64,000 bases of DNA from Thermobifida halotolerans. Its GTDB lineage: Bacteria; Actinomycetota; Actinomycetes; Streptosporangiales; Streptosporangiaceae. Position 1 is the first letter of the stretch; every line of letters starts with the position of its first letter. The DNA lies in contig NZ_CP063196.1 of assembly GCF_003574835.2 (NCBI RefSeq), positions 2,666,001 through 2,730,000 on the forward strand, given 5' to 3'. The notes below the pieces were generated by a model. That model saw only the letters and a list, made by a program, of their open reading frames with translations. It was not told where the DNA came from and ran no database searches. This document shows, in pieces, positions 28,957 through 38,145 of the stretch. The translations under genes and the position numbers were made by a program.

Positions 28957-29991
28957 ATGCAGGAGCTTCGCCTGGTCGCCGTCAGTGAGGACGGAGCCTA
29001 CCTGGTGCTGGCCAGCGCCGGACGGGGCACCCGCTTCATGCTGCCCGTCGACGACCGGCTCCGCGCCGCCGTGCGCGGGCAGTTCTCTCGGCTCGGCCAG
29101 TACGAGATCGAAGTGGAGAATCCGTTGCGCCCCAAGGAGATCCAGGCCCGGATACGCGCGGGCGAGACCGCCGAATCCATCGCCCAGGCCGCAGGCATCC
29201 CCGTCGAACGTGTGCGCTGGTTTGAGAGTCCGGTCCTGCAGGAGCGCGAGTACATGGCGCAGCAGGCGCAACTGGCCCCGGTCCGCCGTCCGGGCGAGAC
29301 CGCGCCCGGCCCCGCCCTCGGCGACCTGGTGACCGAGCGGATCGGCACCGGGCAACTGGAGTCGGGCGAGGCCACCTGGGACTCCTGGAAGCGCGAGGAC
29401 CGCACCTGGCAGGTCAGACTGTCCTTCCGGGTGGCGGGCGAGGAGCGCGTCGCCCACTGGGTGTACGAGCCGCGCCGCCGCTCGGTCACCCCCTACGACG
29501 AGGAGGCCATGCGCTTCTCCTCGCAGGAGGAGCACGACGTGCCGCAGGCGGCGCCCCACGGTGCGACCGTCACCCCCTTCGCCCCGCGCCGTCCCGCCGT
29601 GCGCGACGCCGCTCCCGCCCCGGAGGGCCCCGCGGAGCCCGCCCGGCAGGCGGCGGAGCCCGCCCCCGCTCCCCCGCGCGCACCGAGGACGCCCGTCACC
29701 GCCGAACGGATGCGTCCGGTCGAGGACTCGGTCTTCGACTCCACCGCCCCCGAGCGCCGCTACCGCCCCGAGCCCGCGCCGGGTTCCGATCCGCACGCCG
29801 CTCCGGCCGCCGGAGCACCCTCGCCCGCGCAGCGGCCCGCGTCCGCTCCCCAGCGTCCCGCCCGCTCCGAGCCGTCGCTGCCCGCGGCCGCCTCCAACAC
29901 CTCCCAGCCGCCCCGCCGCAAGGGGCGCGGCCGCCGCGCCTCGGTGCCGTCCTGGGACGAGATCATGTTCGGGTCGAAGAAGTCCGACTAG
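28957..29991 (+). CDS. sepH: Septation protein SepH
   Basis: Actinobacterial cell-division protein that binds FtsZ and promotes Z-ring assembly (344 aa). The N-terminal DUF3071 domain (MQELRLVAVSEDGAYLVL ... RPKEIQARIRAGETAESIAQAAGIPVERVRWFESPVLQERE) includes a helix-turn-helix-like core. The long C-terminal half (about residues 195-330) is Pro/Ala-rich and disordered, ending in a conserved-looking basic then hydrophobic tail (VPSWDEIMFGSKKSD). Start ATG 28957 has GAAAGGGAGGG directly upstream. Its stop overlaps the convergent PH-domain gene by 4 bases. Confidence 0.92.
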   Translation: MQELRLVAVSEDGAYLVLASAGRGTRFMLPVDDRLRAAVRGQFSRLGQYEIEVENPLRPKEIQARIRAGETAESIAQAAGIPVERVRWFESPVLQEREYMAQQAQLAPVRRPGETAPGPALGDLVTERIGTGQLESGEATWDSWKREDRTWQVRLSFRVAGEERVAHWVYEPRRRSVTPYDEEAMRFSSQEEHDVPQAAPHGATVTPFAPRRPAVRDAAPAPEGPAEPARQAAEPAPAPPRAPRTPVTAERMRPVEDSVFDSTAPERRYRPEPAPGSDPHAAPAAGAPSPAQRPASAPQRPARSEPSLPAAASNTSQPPRRKGRGRRASVPSWDEIMFGSKKSD

Positions 29992-31694
29992 GGACCGCCC
30001 GGCGGGTCGTCGCCGCGGGGCCGCGCTCCCGCCCGGTCCCCGGTGCCGCCGTGCTCGGCGGGGCGGGGGTCGGCGGCCAGGAACGGGGCGACCATGTCCG
30101 GGGTGACGCCGTGGGCGAAGGCGACGGACTCGGCGAAGTCGGCGTCGACCGCGCCGTAGCTGCCGCTGCCCGCTCCGACGGTGACCTCCAGGGTGGCCAG
30201 GCCCGCGCGGCGCTGGAACAGGCTCTGCTGCCACCGCCAGCCGATGACGGCCGAACGCGCGACGGTCGCCTGGGACCGGCTCAGCGATCCGGAGCGGACG
30301 CTGACCTGCTCGCCGTCGTAGCCGTGCCCCAGCGACCGGTAGCGGTCCAGCCCCAGCGGGACGCCCAGCAGGGCCACGAGCAGCAGCGTCCCCGCCACCC
30401 AGTGCCACCCCAGCGCCGCGGCGGCCGCGGCGGCCGCGAGCGGCGGCACGACCGCCCGGAACAGTCTGCGGGAACGCGCGGCGGCCGGATGCGCGGTCAG
30501 CTCCCCCTCGTACCGGCGCAGTGCCCGCGCCACGACCGCCTCCACCTCCGAACGGGGCCCGAGCGGCAGCAGTGTCGCGCGCGTGGCGGCCTCCCCGAGG
30601 CCGGTGACGATCGCGGACAGCCGCACCAGCGACCGCAGCCGCTGCACGGGGTTGTCCTTCAGTTCGTGGCCGTGGATGCGGCGGTACTCCAGGGTGACGC
30701 TGTGCCGGGTGAACAGGCCCCGTTCGGTGACCAGGGCGTCGCCGTGCCGGCGCAGCGTGAACCGCCACTGGTTGATCATGTAGGACGCCACCGCGAACAG
30801 CGGCATGGCCACGGCCAGCAGCACCACCGCCCCGGTGGCGACGACCAGCAGTGTGGCCCATCCCGAGTCGACGAGCCGCTGGACGGTGTCGGCCTGGTCG
30901 GCGACGTAGTCCTCGACGATGTCGAGGTCGATGATCTGGTTGAGGAAGCCGAACAGCGTCGCCAGCACGGCGAACGGGGTGAGCAGGTATCCCGGGCTCA
31001 GCACCGCGTACCGGTACCAGCGGGGCGGCATCCGGAAGTGGACGACGTCCCGGGAGGTGTCGGGCTCCGGATGCTCCCCGTCCGTTGCGGACGTCTCCTC
31101 CGGCGCGGCGGCCTCGTCGCCGGTCCGCGCGACCCGCAGGGACCGTCGGCGCAGCAGCTCGGTGCGCAGCCGCTCGGCGTCCGCCGCGGTGACCGCGTCG
31201 AGTTTGGCCTCCTCCTGCTTGACGGCTCCGCCCGCAGCCGCGTCGATGCGGACCACGGCCAGGCCGACCAGGCGGTGCAGGAGCGTGGAGGTGACGTCCA
31301 CGCCCCGGATGCGTTCCAGCGGGATGGTGCGCCGGGACCGGGACACCAGTCCCGAACGGATCTCCAGCCGTTCGTTGTTCACCCGGTAGCGCACGGTCCG
31401 GTAGGTGACGTAGCCCGAGACGAGCAGGGTGACGAGGGCGACGGCCGAGCCGCCCAGGACCCACGGGTTGAAGTCGCCCGCGACCAGGGCCACCAGGATC
31501 GGCAGGACCGCGGACTTGGCGTAGTTGATCGACGCGGTGAGCACCGTCAGGGGGCTGAGCCGCCGTTCGGTGTCGTCGGCCGCGGCGGCGTCGGACGGCC
31601 TCCCCGCGCGGGGGTCCGTGTCCGCCTCGCGCGGCTCCTCCGGGGCGGGGCCGCCCGCGGGCCGCGGCGGCTCCTGCTCGTCGGGGTCGGTCAT
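29988..31694 (-). CDS. Bacterial PH-domain membrane protein (YdbT-like)
   Basis: Membrane protein of 568 aa with repeated bacterial pleckstrin-homology (bPH2) units, each following a pair of hydrophobic helices. The first unit carries YVTYRTVRYRVNNERLEIRSGLVSRSRRTIPLERIRGVDV-type sequence (about residues 85-130); a second contains RLRRHGD-like WRFTLRRHGDALVTERGLF (about 335); a third contains DGEQVSVRSGSLSRSQATV (about 465). The N-terminal 45 residues are acidic and Pro-rich. ATG 31694 overlaps the stop of the upstream PH gene (ATGA), so the two form an operon like ydbS-ydbT of Bacillus. Homologues are linked to membrane-stress or antimicrobial tolerance; the role here is unproven. Confidence 0.85.
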   Translation of the reverse strand: MTDPDEQEPPRPAGGPAPEEPREADTDPRAGRPSDAAAADDTERRLSPLTVLTASINYAKSAVLPILVALVAGDFNPWVLGGSAVALVTLLVSGYVTYRTVRYRVNNERLEIRSGLVSRSRRTIPLERIRGVDVTSTLLHRLVGLAVVRIDAAAGGAVKQEEAKLDAVTAADAERLRTELLRRRSLRVARTGDEAAAPEETSATDGEHPEPDTSRDVVHFRMPPRWYRYAVLSPGYLLTPFAVLATLFGFLNQIIDLDIVEDYVADQADTVQRLVDSGWATLLVVATGAVVLLAVAMPLFAVASYMINQWRFTLRRHGDALVTERGLFTRHSVTLEYRRIHGHELKDNPVQRLRSLVRLSAIVTGLGEAATRATLLPLGPRSEVEAVVARALRRYEGELTAHPAAARSRRLFRAVVPPLAAAAAAAALGWHWVAGTLLLVALLGVPLGLDRYRSLGHGYDGEQVSVRSGSLSRSQATVARSAVIGWRWQQSLFQRRAGLATLEVTVGAGSGSYGAVDADFAESVAFAHGVTPDMVAPFLAADPRPAEHGGTGDRAGARPRGDDPPGGP

Positions 31695-32209
31695 GTGGCA
31701 TCGTCCCGCAGTTCGCCCGCCCGCGCCGCCAGCTCCTCGGAGATTCGGCGGGCCTGGGGCTCCGCCAGTCCCTCGATGGTGGAGGAGCCCGCGAAGGAGG
31801 CGGTCTGGACCTTGAGGGTGGCCAGGTCGAAGGCGCGTTCCAGCCATCCCTGGGTGTGGTCGACGGTCTGGATGCGCGATATCGGCACGAGCTGCCAGGA
31901 CCGGCTGATCCAGCCCTCGCGGATGTAGACGACGTCGCCGGTGATCTCCCAGCGGTGCACCCGATAGCGCCAGCTCGGCGCGACGAGCGTCCGGACCAGG
32001 AGGAGCGCTCCGACGGCCACGGGCACCAGCCAGATGTTGTCGACGACCCGGTCGGGCACCCAGAACCAGCCGAAGAACCCCACCGCCCAGGCGCCCGCCG
32101 CCAGCGCACCGGTGAGGACCACCGACCGGACCGCCTCACTGACCGTCCACATCCACACGGCTCGGGGGGAGACTCGGTTGTCTGGGGGGCGCAGCCGGAC
32201 TGTCGTCAC
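31691..32209 (-). CDS. Bacterial PH-domain membrane protein (YdbS-like)
   Basis: A 172-aa partner of the downstream YdbT-like protein. Two hydrophobic helices (about residues 22-50 and 57-72) are followed by one bPH2 domain: WRYRVHRWEITGDVVYIREGW and SWQLVPISRIQTVDHTQGWLERAF, ending with an amphipathic helix (ARRISEELAARAGELRDD). The start is probably GTG 32209 (MTTVRLRPPDNRVSPRAVW), although only a weak GGACG lies upstream; a later in-frame ATG in VWMWTVSE is possible. Its stop overlaps the next start. Confidence 0.82.
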   Translation of the reverse strand: MTTVRLRPPDNRVSPRAVWMWTVSEAVRSVVLTGALAAGAWAVGFFGWFWVPDRVVDNIWLVPVAVGALLLVRTLVAPSWRYRVHRWEITGDVVYIREGWISRSWQLVPISRIQTVDHTQGWLERAFDLATLKVQTASFAGSSTIEGLAEPQARRISEELAARAGELRDDAT

Positions 32210-32452
32210 CCGTCCGAGTCTACGCGCAGCCCCGGCCGCGGCGGCAACCCGTGCGTCGCGGGCCGGTCCGCGGGACCGACGGCGACATCCGCAAACTTTC
32301 TCCCGCATTACCGGCAGGAGGGACGAACGGACCACGACAGCAGTATGGTTCGTGTGGAACCGCTGACGTGTCCCAGCAGCCTCGCACGCGGATTCCGCCG
32401 CGTGTTCTCGCGTCCCGCGGCACTTCGTACGTCCCGTCCTCGCAGGAGTTCC

Positions 32453-33019
32453 ATGTTCGCCCCCGCACGACATCGCCGGACCGCCGTCGGCGGCGCCACG
32501 GCCGCGTTGCTCGCCCTGACCACGGGATGTGGTGTGCTGATCGGCACAAGCAACGGCGAAGTCAGCGACGACATCACCGTCACCAGTCCGATGCTGCGCG
32601 AAGGCGAGATACTTCCGGACCGCTACACCTGCACCGGCGAGGGGGTGTCCCCTCCGCTGCGCTGGTCGGGCCTGCCCGACTCCGCCCAGTCGCTGGCGCT
32701 GGTCGTGGACGAGGTCCACGAGTCGGGCGGCGCCACCGTGCACTGGGTGGTCTACGGACTCGACCCGGAGAACCCCGAACTGCCCGAGGGCGCCGTCCCG
32801 CTGCCCGCACAGCAGGGGCTGAACAGCTTCGACAGCGCCTCCTACGAGCCGCTGTGCCCGCAGGAGGGCGACGAATACGAGTTCCGGTTCACGGTCTATG
32901 CTCTGTCCGAGCCGCTGGACCTGGGCGAGGCCGCCCCCCTGGACGTGGCACTCGGCACGATCGCCTCCCACACCCTCGCGCGGGGACGGCTGACCAGTGT
33001 GCCGCCCGAGGAGCCGTGA
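32453..33019 (+). CDS. YbhB/YbcL-type PEBP lipoprotein (Raf kinase inhibitor-like)
   Basis: Exported PEBP-fold lipoprotein (188 aa). The signal peptide MFAPARHRRTAVGGATAALLALTTGC has a lipobox (LTTGC, lipid on Cys 26), and the mature part follows with ITVTSPMLREGEILPDRYTCTGEGVSPPLRWSGLP, the signature of the bacterial YbhB group, then VHWVVYGLDP and EFRFTVYAL. ATG 32453 has AGGAG five bases upstream. Bacterial PEBP proteins have no firmly known function despite the name. It stands alone. Confidence 0.9.
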   Translation: MFAPARHRRTAVGGATAALLALTTGCGVLIGTSNGEVSDDITVTSPMLREGEILPDRYTCTGEGVSPPLRWSGLPDSAQSLALVVDEVHESGGATVHWVVYGLDPENPELPEGAVPLPAQQGLNSFDSASYEPLCPQEGDEYEFRFTVYALSEPLDLGEAAPLDVALGTIASHTLARGRLTSVPPEEP

Positions 33020-33354
33020 CATGCCCCTCTCCTCCCCGGATTCCCCTCTCTCGGCGGGAAGCCGATCGGTTTCCCCCTGCACGGATGACACATCTATGCA
33101 TAAAGTGGGGCCGTGCACCCCGTTGATTTCCTGATGACCGAATTCGTTTCCCCTCCACCGGTGCGCTGGCGTGTCCGGGGGCCACAACGTCCGGACACCG
33201 ACCTCGGGGTGTCTTTCGCCGGGTGTCTCCTGCCGTCCCCCTGGCGTGGAGCTCGCCAAGGCAGGAACGGTCCGACACCGGCCACTCCCATCACCACCGC
33301 CGGTGCCGTCTCTGTCCTCTACCAGGCCGCGGGGCCCAAGGTGGTGCATTCGCC
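33020..33354. other. Intergenic region, no supported gene
   Basis: 335 bases between the PEBP lipoprotein gene and the repeat-rich protein gene, both on the plus strand. A lower-GC patch around 33095-33110 (CTATGCATAAAG) could be promoter DNA. Open frames on both strands lack ribosome-binding sites. Confidence 0.4.
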
Positions 33355-35259
33355 ATGATCATCGCGCTCATCGCAGTCATCGTCGTCATCATCCTCCTCC
33401 TCATCGTCCTGGGGCTGCGTGCCCTGGGAGCGAGCAGCGGAGCGGACGACTACGACGACGACTACGACACCGCGGAGGCCGACGTCGAGGAGGACCGGCC
33501 TCGGCGCTCCTCACGCCGCTCCTCCCGTTCCCGGGTCGACGACGTGGACGACCCCGACGACGACCCGGCGGAGGAGGAGCCCGCGCCGCGTTCCCGCAGA
33601 CGTGCGCGTTCCGGGTCCGAGCCGCGCGCCTCCCGCAAGTCGCGGTCGCGCAAGGACCGCGACGACGACTGGGACGACGACTACTTCTCCAGCCTGTACG
33701 AGGACAGCGACGACCGGGACGCCGACCCCGACCCGTTCGACCAGCCGCGCCGCGACACCCGCCACGAGTCGACGGAGGCCATGGAGGCCGTCCTCGACGA
33801 GGACGACGACCCCGAGGAGGAGCAGCCGCCCGCGAGGGGCCGCCGTTCCCGCGGGGAGACCGCCGCACCCGCTCCCGCCGTCTCGGACGGCGCCGACTCC
33901 CTGGCGGTCCTGGCCAGCCTCGGCCAGGAGTCCTCCGCGGGTCCCGACCAGGTCGGGCAGTCGGGCGGTGCCCCGCGCTCCGAGCCGTCCGCGGCCCCCG
34001 CCGGTCCGCGTGCGGACGACGACCCGCTGAGCTCGCCCTCCTACACCACGGGATCGCACAGCCGGAGCGGCTACGACCCGACCGGCACGTCGACCCCCGC
34101 GTCGGGCCTCTCCTTCGACACGGGCTCCCACAACCGCGACAGCTCCTACGCCTCCGACCCGCTGAGCGCTCCGCGGCCGCCCTCCTACGACAGCGGCTCC
34201 CACACCCGCTCCTCCTACGACCTGCCCGGTACCTCGACCCCCGCGTCGGGCCTCTCCTTCGACACGGGCTCCCACAACCGCGACAGCTCCTACGCCTCCG
34301 ACCCGCTGAGCTCGCCCTCCTACACCACGGGGTCGCACAGCCGGAGCGGCTACGGTCCGGCGCCGTCCTCCTACGACAGCGGCTCGCACGACCGGAGCGC
34401 CTACGACGGTCCGCCCTCCGCCGAGCAGGCCTCGCGGCCCGCACCGCAGGACCCGCTCACCGACCCGTCGTTCACCCCCTCCTCGGACTCCGCCACCGGT
34501 TCCCCGATCTGGTCGAGTCTGGACACGGGATCCCACCAGCGACCGTCCGCTCCCCCGCACCCGTCCGCGCCGAGCGGTCCCACGCCCACCGGCGGCCAGC
34601 CGTCGTTCCGCGACATGGAGCAGCCCGCCTTCGGCGCCCCGCCCGCCTCCGCACCGGGCAACGACCCCGCCTCGGGCGGCTACGGCTCCCCCTACACCAC
34701 CGGACCGTTCGGCTCCTACGACACCGGCTCCCACAACCACGCCGACTACCCGCCCCCCGCACCCCAGGGCGGCAGCGGGTACGTTCCGCCCTCCTACGGC
34801 CCGGAGCCGGGCGAGCCCGCCTACGATCCGCGTCCCGTCCGGGAGGGGTGGGACCAGTCCGCCTGGAACGGCGTTCCCAGCGGCGGCCAGCCGTCGTTCC
34901 GCGACATGGAGCAGCCCGCCTTCGGCGCCCCGCCCGCCCCCGCACCGGGCAACGACCCCGCCTCGGGCGGCTACGGCTCCCCCTACACCACCGGACCGTT
35001 CGGCTCCTACGACACCGGCTCCCACAACCACGCCGACTACCCGCCCCCCGCACCCCAGGGGGGTCCGCGGCCGCCGCAGTACCCGCCCTATCCCGACATG
35101 CTGGGGGACTACCCGCAGCCTCCGGCCCCGCCCGGGGGGTACGGCGAACAGCCCGGCCACGACGCCCTGTCCGGCGACTGGCCGGCTCCCGGGCCGGGCC
35201 TGCCCCAGGGGTACGGCGGCCGTCCCGACGACGACCCCGACGGCTACCGCTACCGGTAG
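33355..35259 (+). CDS. Single-pass membrane protein with long disordered TGSH-repeat tail
   Basis: No family recognised. The 634-aa product starts MIIALIAVIVVIILLLIVLG, one transmembrane anchor, probably with the rest in the cytoplasm. Residues 30-165 are charged and disordered (Asp/Glu-rich blocks alternating with Arg/Ser-rich blocks). Residues about 220-580 are low-complexity Ser/Tyr/Gly/Pro with repeated S/DTGSHxR and YDSGSH motifs, at least nine copies. The DNA itself is duplicated: a 78-bp repeat (34090-34167 and 34234-34311) and a 179-bp near-identical repeat (34591-34769 and 34882-35060, one substitution seen), spaced 144 and 291 bases, both multiples of three. ATG 33355 has AAGGTGG ten bases upstream. 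Many Tyr/Ser/His residues suggest phosphorylation or condensate behaviour; that is speculation. Confidence 0.72.
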   Translation: MIIALIAVIVVIILLLIVLGLRALGASSGADDYDDDYDTAEADVEEDRPRRSSRRSSRSRVDDVDDPDDDPAEEEPAPRSRRRARSGSEPRASRKSRSRKDRDDDWDDDYFSSLYEDSDDRDADPDPFDQPRRDTRHESTEAMEAVLDEDDDPEEEQPPARGRRSRGETAAPAPAVSDGADSLAVLASLGQESSAGPDQVGQSGGAPRSEPSAAPAGPRADDDPLSSPSYTTGSHSRSGYDPTGTSTPASGLSFDTGSHNRDSSYASDPLSAPRPPSYDSGSHTRSSYDLPGTSTPASGLSFDTGSHNRDSSYASDPLSSPSYTTGSHSRSGYGPAPSSYDSGSHDRSAYDGPPSAEQASRPAPQDPLTDPSFTPSSDSATGSPIWSSLDTGSHQRPSAPPHPSAPSGPTPTGGQPSFRDMEQPAFGAPPASAPGNDPASGGYGSPYTTGPFGSYDTGSHNHADYPPPAPQGGSGYVPPSYGPEPGEPAYDPRPVREGWDQSAWNGVPSGGQPSFRDMEQPAFGAPPAPAPGNDPASGGYGSPYTTGPFGSYDTGSHNHADYPPPAPQGGPRPPQYPPYPDMLGDYPQPPAPPGGYGEQPGHDALSGDWPAPGPGLPQGYGGRPDDDPDGYRYR

Positions 35260-35287
35260 GAGGGCGTCGGAAGGCCGCCACGGCTCC

Positions 35288-35337
35288 CGACGGAAGGCGG
35301 GGGGTGACGCGATCGCGTCACCCCCCGCCTTCCGTCG
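35288..35337. terminator. 50-bp perfect palindrome (probable terminator)
   Basis: Positions 35288-35312 and 35313-35337 are exact complements with no spacer, centred in GCGATCGC. As RNA it gives a stem of about 23 bp. It lies 29 bases after the stop of the TGSH-repeat protein gene and is the longest perfect palindrome noticed in the window. Confidence 0.7.
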
Positions 35338-35646
35338 TCGCCCCCTCCCCGCCCGAGGCTGAAAACGAAAACCGCCGTCGTTCTCAACGGAACCGCCCCC
35401 ACCGCACTCCTCCTTTCACTACAGTTGACTACGGACAGCATCCGGATGGTGACAGTCCGGGTTGCGGAGTCGACCGCGTCGACCACCGCACCCGGTGCGG
35501 CGTGCGCCCCGGAGTCCCGCCCGCACGCCGGTCACCCGCCCGATCACCACGGCGGTCCCTCCGCGCGCCGCACCACGCGGAAAGACCGCCCGCCCGGTCC
35601 GGTCGCACCGCTGCCCCGGACCGCCGTCTCTTCTCGGGAGTGCCAC

Positions 35647-37977
35647 GTGTGTGAAGATGTCCAGGGACCGCGGCCGAACCGGCCGACAGCGCCCCTTTCC
35701 CCCGCGCACCGCCCACTGCTCCCCCGCACCCTGCCCGGCGACATCGGGGCCTCCTTCGTGGTCTTCCTCATCGCCGTGCCCCTGTCCCTGGGGATCGCCG
35801 TGGCCTCCGGGGCGCCGCTCATCGCCGGGATCGTGGCCGCCGCCGTCGGCGGAATCGTGGCCGCCGCCGTCGGCGGCTCGGCGGTCCAGGTCAGCGGGCC
35901 CGCCGCCGGACTGACCCTCATCGTCGCCGACCTCGTCGCCACCCACGGCTGGGGAGTGACCTGCCTGATCACCGCGCTGGCCGGACTCGTCCAACTGGCG
36001 CTGGGCCTGTTCCGGGTGGCGCGCGCCGCCCTGGCCGTCTCCCCCGCCGTCATCCACGGCATGCTCGCCGGGATCGGCATCACCATCGCGCTCGCGCAAC
36101 TGCACGTGGTCCTCGGCGGCGCCCCGCAGAGCTCGGCGGTGGCCAACATCCTGGAACTGCCGCGCCAGGTGCGCGACAACCACACGCCCGCGGTCGCGGC
36201 CGGTCTGCTGACCATCGCGATCATGCTGGTGTGGTCCCGCCTGCCGGACCTGGGCCGACTGCGTCCGCGCGGCGTGCCCGCCGCACTGGTCGCGGTGGCC
36301 GCGGTGACCCTCGTGACCTCGGTCGGGCACTGGCCGGTGGAGCGGGTCGACCTGCCCGACTCCTCGGCCGAGCTGTGGAACGGCCCCCTGCTCCCCGAGG
36401 TGGACCAACTCCACGGCGTGGCGTTCGGGGTGGTCACCGTCGCCCTGGTGGCCAGCGTCGAGTCGCTGCTGTGCGCCATCGCCGTGGACCGACTGCACGA
36501 CGGACGCCGGGTGCGACTCGACCGCGAACTCGCCGGACAGGGAGCGGCCAACCTCACCAGCGGCCTGCTGGGCGGGCTTCCCGTCGCCGGGGTGATCGTG
36601 CGCAGCAGCGCCAACGTCCGGGCGGGAGGCCGCACCCCGCTCGCGGCGATCCTGCACGGCGTGTGGATCGTGCTGTTCGTGGCCCTGTTCAGCAACGCCG
36701 TGGAGCTCATCCCGATGGCGGCACTGGCCGGACTGCTGGTCTACATCGGGGCGCAGATGGTGAACCTGGCGCACCTGCGCGACCTGCGCAGGCAGCACGA
36801 GGCCGGGGTCTACCTGGTGACCCTGACCGGCGTGGTGGTGCTGGGGCTGGTCGAGGGCGTACTGGTCGGATTCGCCCTGGCTGTCCTGATGGCGCTGCGC
36901 CGTCTCACCGGGGTGACCGTACGCACCGAGGAGCGCCCCGGCCGCCCCGGCCAGTGGCACGTGGTCGTCCAGGGCTCGCTGACGTTCCTGGGAGTGCCCC
37001 GGGTGACCCAGGTGCTGCGCACCATCCCCGTGGGCGCGCACGTGGACCTGGACCTGCACGTGGACTTCATGGACCACGCCGCGTTCGAGTCGATCCACGC
37101 CTGGCGGATGGACCACGAGCGCAGGGGCGGCAGCGTCGACATCGACGAGGTGCACGAGAACTGGTACGAACGCAACTCCACCCGCACCGCCCCGGTCGCC
37201 AAGACCGCGCCGAGCGGGATGGCGCGCTGGTGGGCGCCGTGGACGGTACGGCTGGGCAGCGGGCGCGGCCTCAGCGCCTCGGGGCTGCTGCTGGCCGGGG
37301 CGCGGGAGTACCACGCCTCGACCACCGAACGGATGCGTGCGCTGATGGGCCGCCTGGCGCAGAACCAGAGCCCGCACTCGCTGTTCATCACGTGCGCCGA
37401 CTCCCGGGTGGTGCCCAACCTGATCACCGCGAGCGGCCCCGGCGACCTGTTCACCGTGCGCAACGTGGGCAACCTGGTCCCGCCGCACGGGACGCAACCG
37501 CCCGACGACTCGGTGGCCTCCGCCGTCGAGTACGCGGTCTCGGTGCTGGGCGTGCGGTCCATCGTGGTGTGCGGGCACTCGCACTGCGGCGCGATGCGGG
37601 CGGTGCTCGACGGCGTGCCGCCGCCGCACCCCGGCCCGGTGGAGCTGGGCGCGCTGGGCCGCTGGCTGCACCACGCCCGGCCGAGCCTGGACCTGCTCGG
37701 CGAGACCGCCCCCGACACGCCCCCGGCAGAGGCGGTGCGCCGCCTGTCCCAGGCCAACGTGGTGCGGCAGTTGCGGAACCTGCTCAGCTACCCCGTGGTA
37801 CGCGACCGCCGCGACCGGGGGCTGCTGGAGCTGATCGGGATGTACTTCGACCTGGAGACGGCCACCGTGCACCTGCTCGACGAGCGGACCGGGAGTTTCG
37901 TGGCCGTGGACGCGTCCGTGCTGCCCACTCCGCGCTCCGGAGAGGAAGCGCCCACCGGGCGGGTCCCACTGCGGTAA
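35647..37977 (+). CDS. SulP-type anion transporter fused to STAS and beta-carbonic anhydrase
   Basis: A 776-aa fusion. Residues about 35-430 are a SulP transporter with some ten hydrophobic helices (LPGDIGASFVVFLIAVPLSLGIA-like entry; LAGQGAANLTSGLLGGLPVAG conserved loop). Residues about 435-505 are a STAS domain (WHVVVQGSLTFLGVPRV). Residues about 550-776 form a beta-carbonic anhydrase with zinc ligands in CADSR (about 581) and HSHCGA (about 644), so the enzyme looks active. GTG 35647 is chosen because GGGAG lies six bases upstream; the frame is open further but Pro/Arg-rich. By family logic it imports bicarbonate and interconverts it with CO2; transport direction and substrate are inferred. 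Confidence 0.92.
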   Translation: MCEDVQGPRPNRPTAPLSPAHRPLLPRTLPGDIGASFVVFLIAVPLSLGIAVASGAPLIAGIVAAAVGGIVAAAVGGSAVQVSGPAAGLTLIVADLVATHGWGVTCLITALAGLVQLALGLFRVARAALAVSPAVIHGMLAGIGITIALAQLHVVLGGAPQSSAVANILELPRQVRDNHTPAVAAGLLTIAIMLVWSRLPDLGRLRPRGVPAALVAVAAVTLVTSVGHWPVERVDLPDSSAELWNGPLLPEVDQLHGVAFGVVTVALVASVESLLCAIAVDRLHDGRRVRLDRELAGQGAANLTSGLLGGLPVAGVIVRSSANVRAGGRTPLAAILHGVWIVLFVALFSNAVELIPMAALAGLLVYIGAQMVNLAHLRDLRRQHEAGVYLVTLTGVVVLGLVEGVLVGFALAVLMALRRLTGVTVRTEERPGRPGQWHVVVQGSLTFLGVPRVTQVLRTIPVGAHVDLDLHVDFMDHAAFESIHAWRMDHERRGGSVDIDEVHENWYERNSTRTAPVAKTAPSGMARWWAPWTVRLGSGRGLSASGLLLAGAREYHASTTERMRALMGRLAQNQSPHSLFITCADSRVVPNLITASGPGDLFTVRNVGNLVPPHGTQPPDDSVASAVEYAVSVLGVRSIVVCGHSHCGAMRAVLDGVPPPHPGPVELGALGRWLHHARPSLDLLGETAPDTPPAEAVRRLSQANVVRQLRNLLSYPVVRDRRDRGLLELIGMYFDLETATVHLLDERTGSFVAVDASVLPTPRSGEEAPTGRVPLR

Positions 37978-37986
37978 GCCGGTCGG

Positions 37987-38145
37987 CTACTCCTCGGCCG
38001 TGTCCTCGGCCCTGTCCTGCACGGGCCCCTCCAGGTCGCGCTCGTCGTTCTCGACCGGGGACGCCTGGTAGATGGCGAGCCCGATGATGACGACGATCGC
38101 GACAATGGGGAGGCCGAACATCAGCAGGTACACCGTAGGGCTCAT
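37987..38145 (-). CDS. Small single-pass membrane protein, 52 aa
   Basis: Short gene converging on the SulP fusion with a 9-base gap. The product MSPTVYLLMFGLPIVAIVVI continues as one transmembrane helix followed by an acidic tail (ENDERDLEGPVQDRAEDTAEE). The ribosome-binding site is weak (GGTGAG overlaps the ATG region), and an in-frame GTG two codons upstream is possible. Codon use fits the genome. Function unknown. Confidence 0.5.
   Translation of the reverse strand: MSPTVYLLMFGLPIVAIVVIIGLAIYQASPVENDERDLEGPVQDRAEDTAEE

Noticed and set aside
34027-35060. CRISPR-like repeats
   Set aside because: The repeats are coding, unequal in length, in frame with the TGSH protein, and have no regular spacers.
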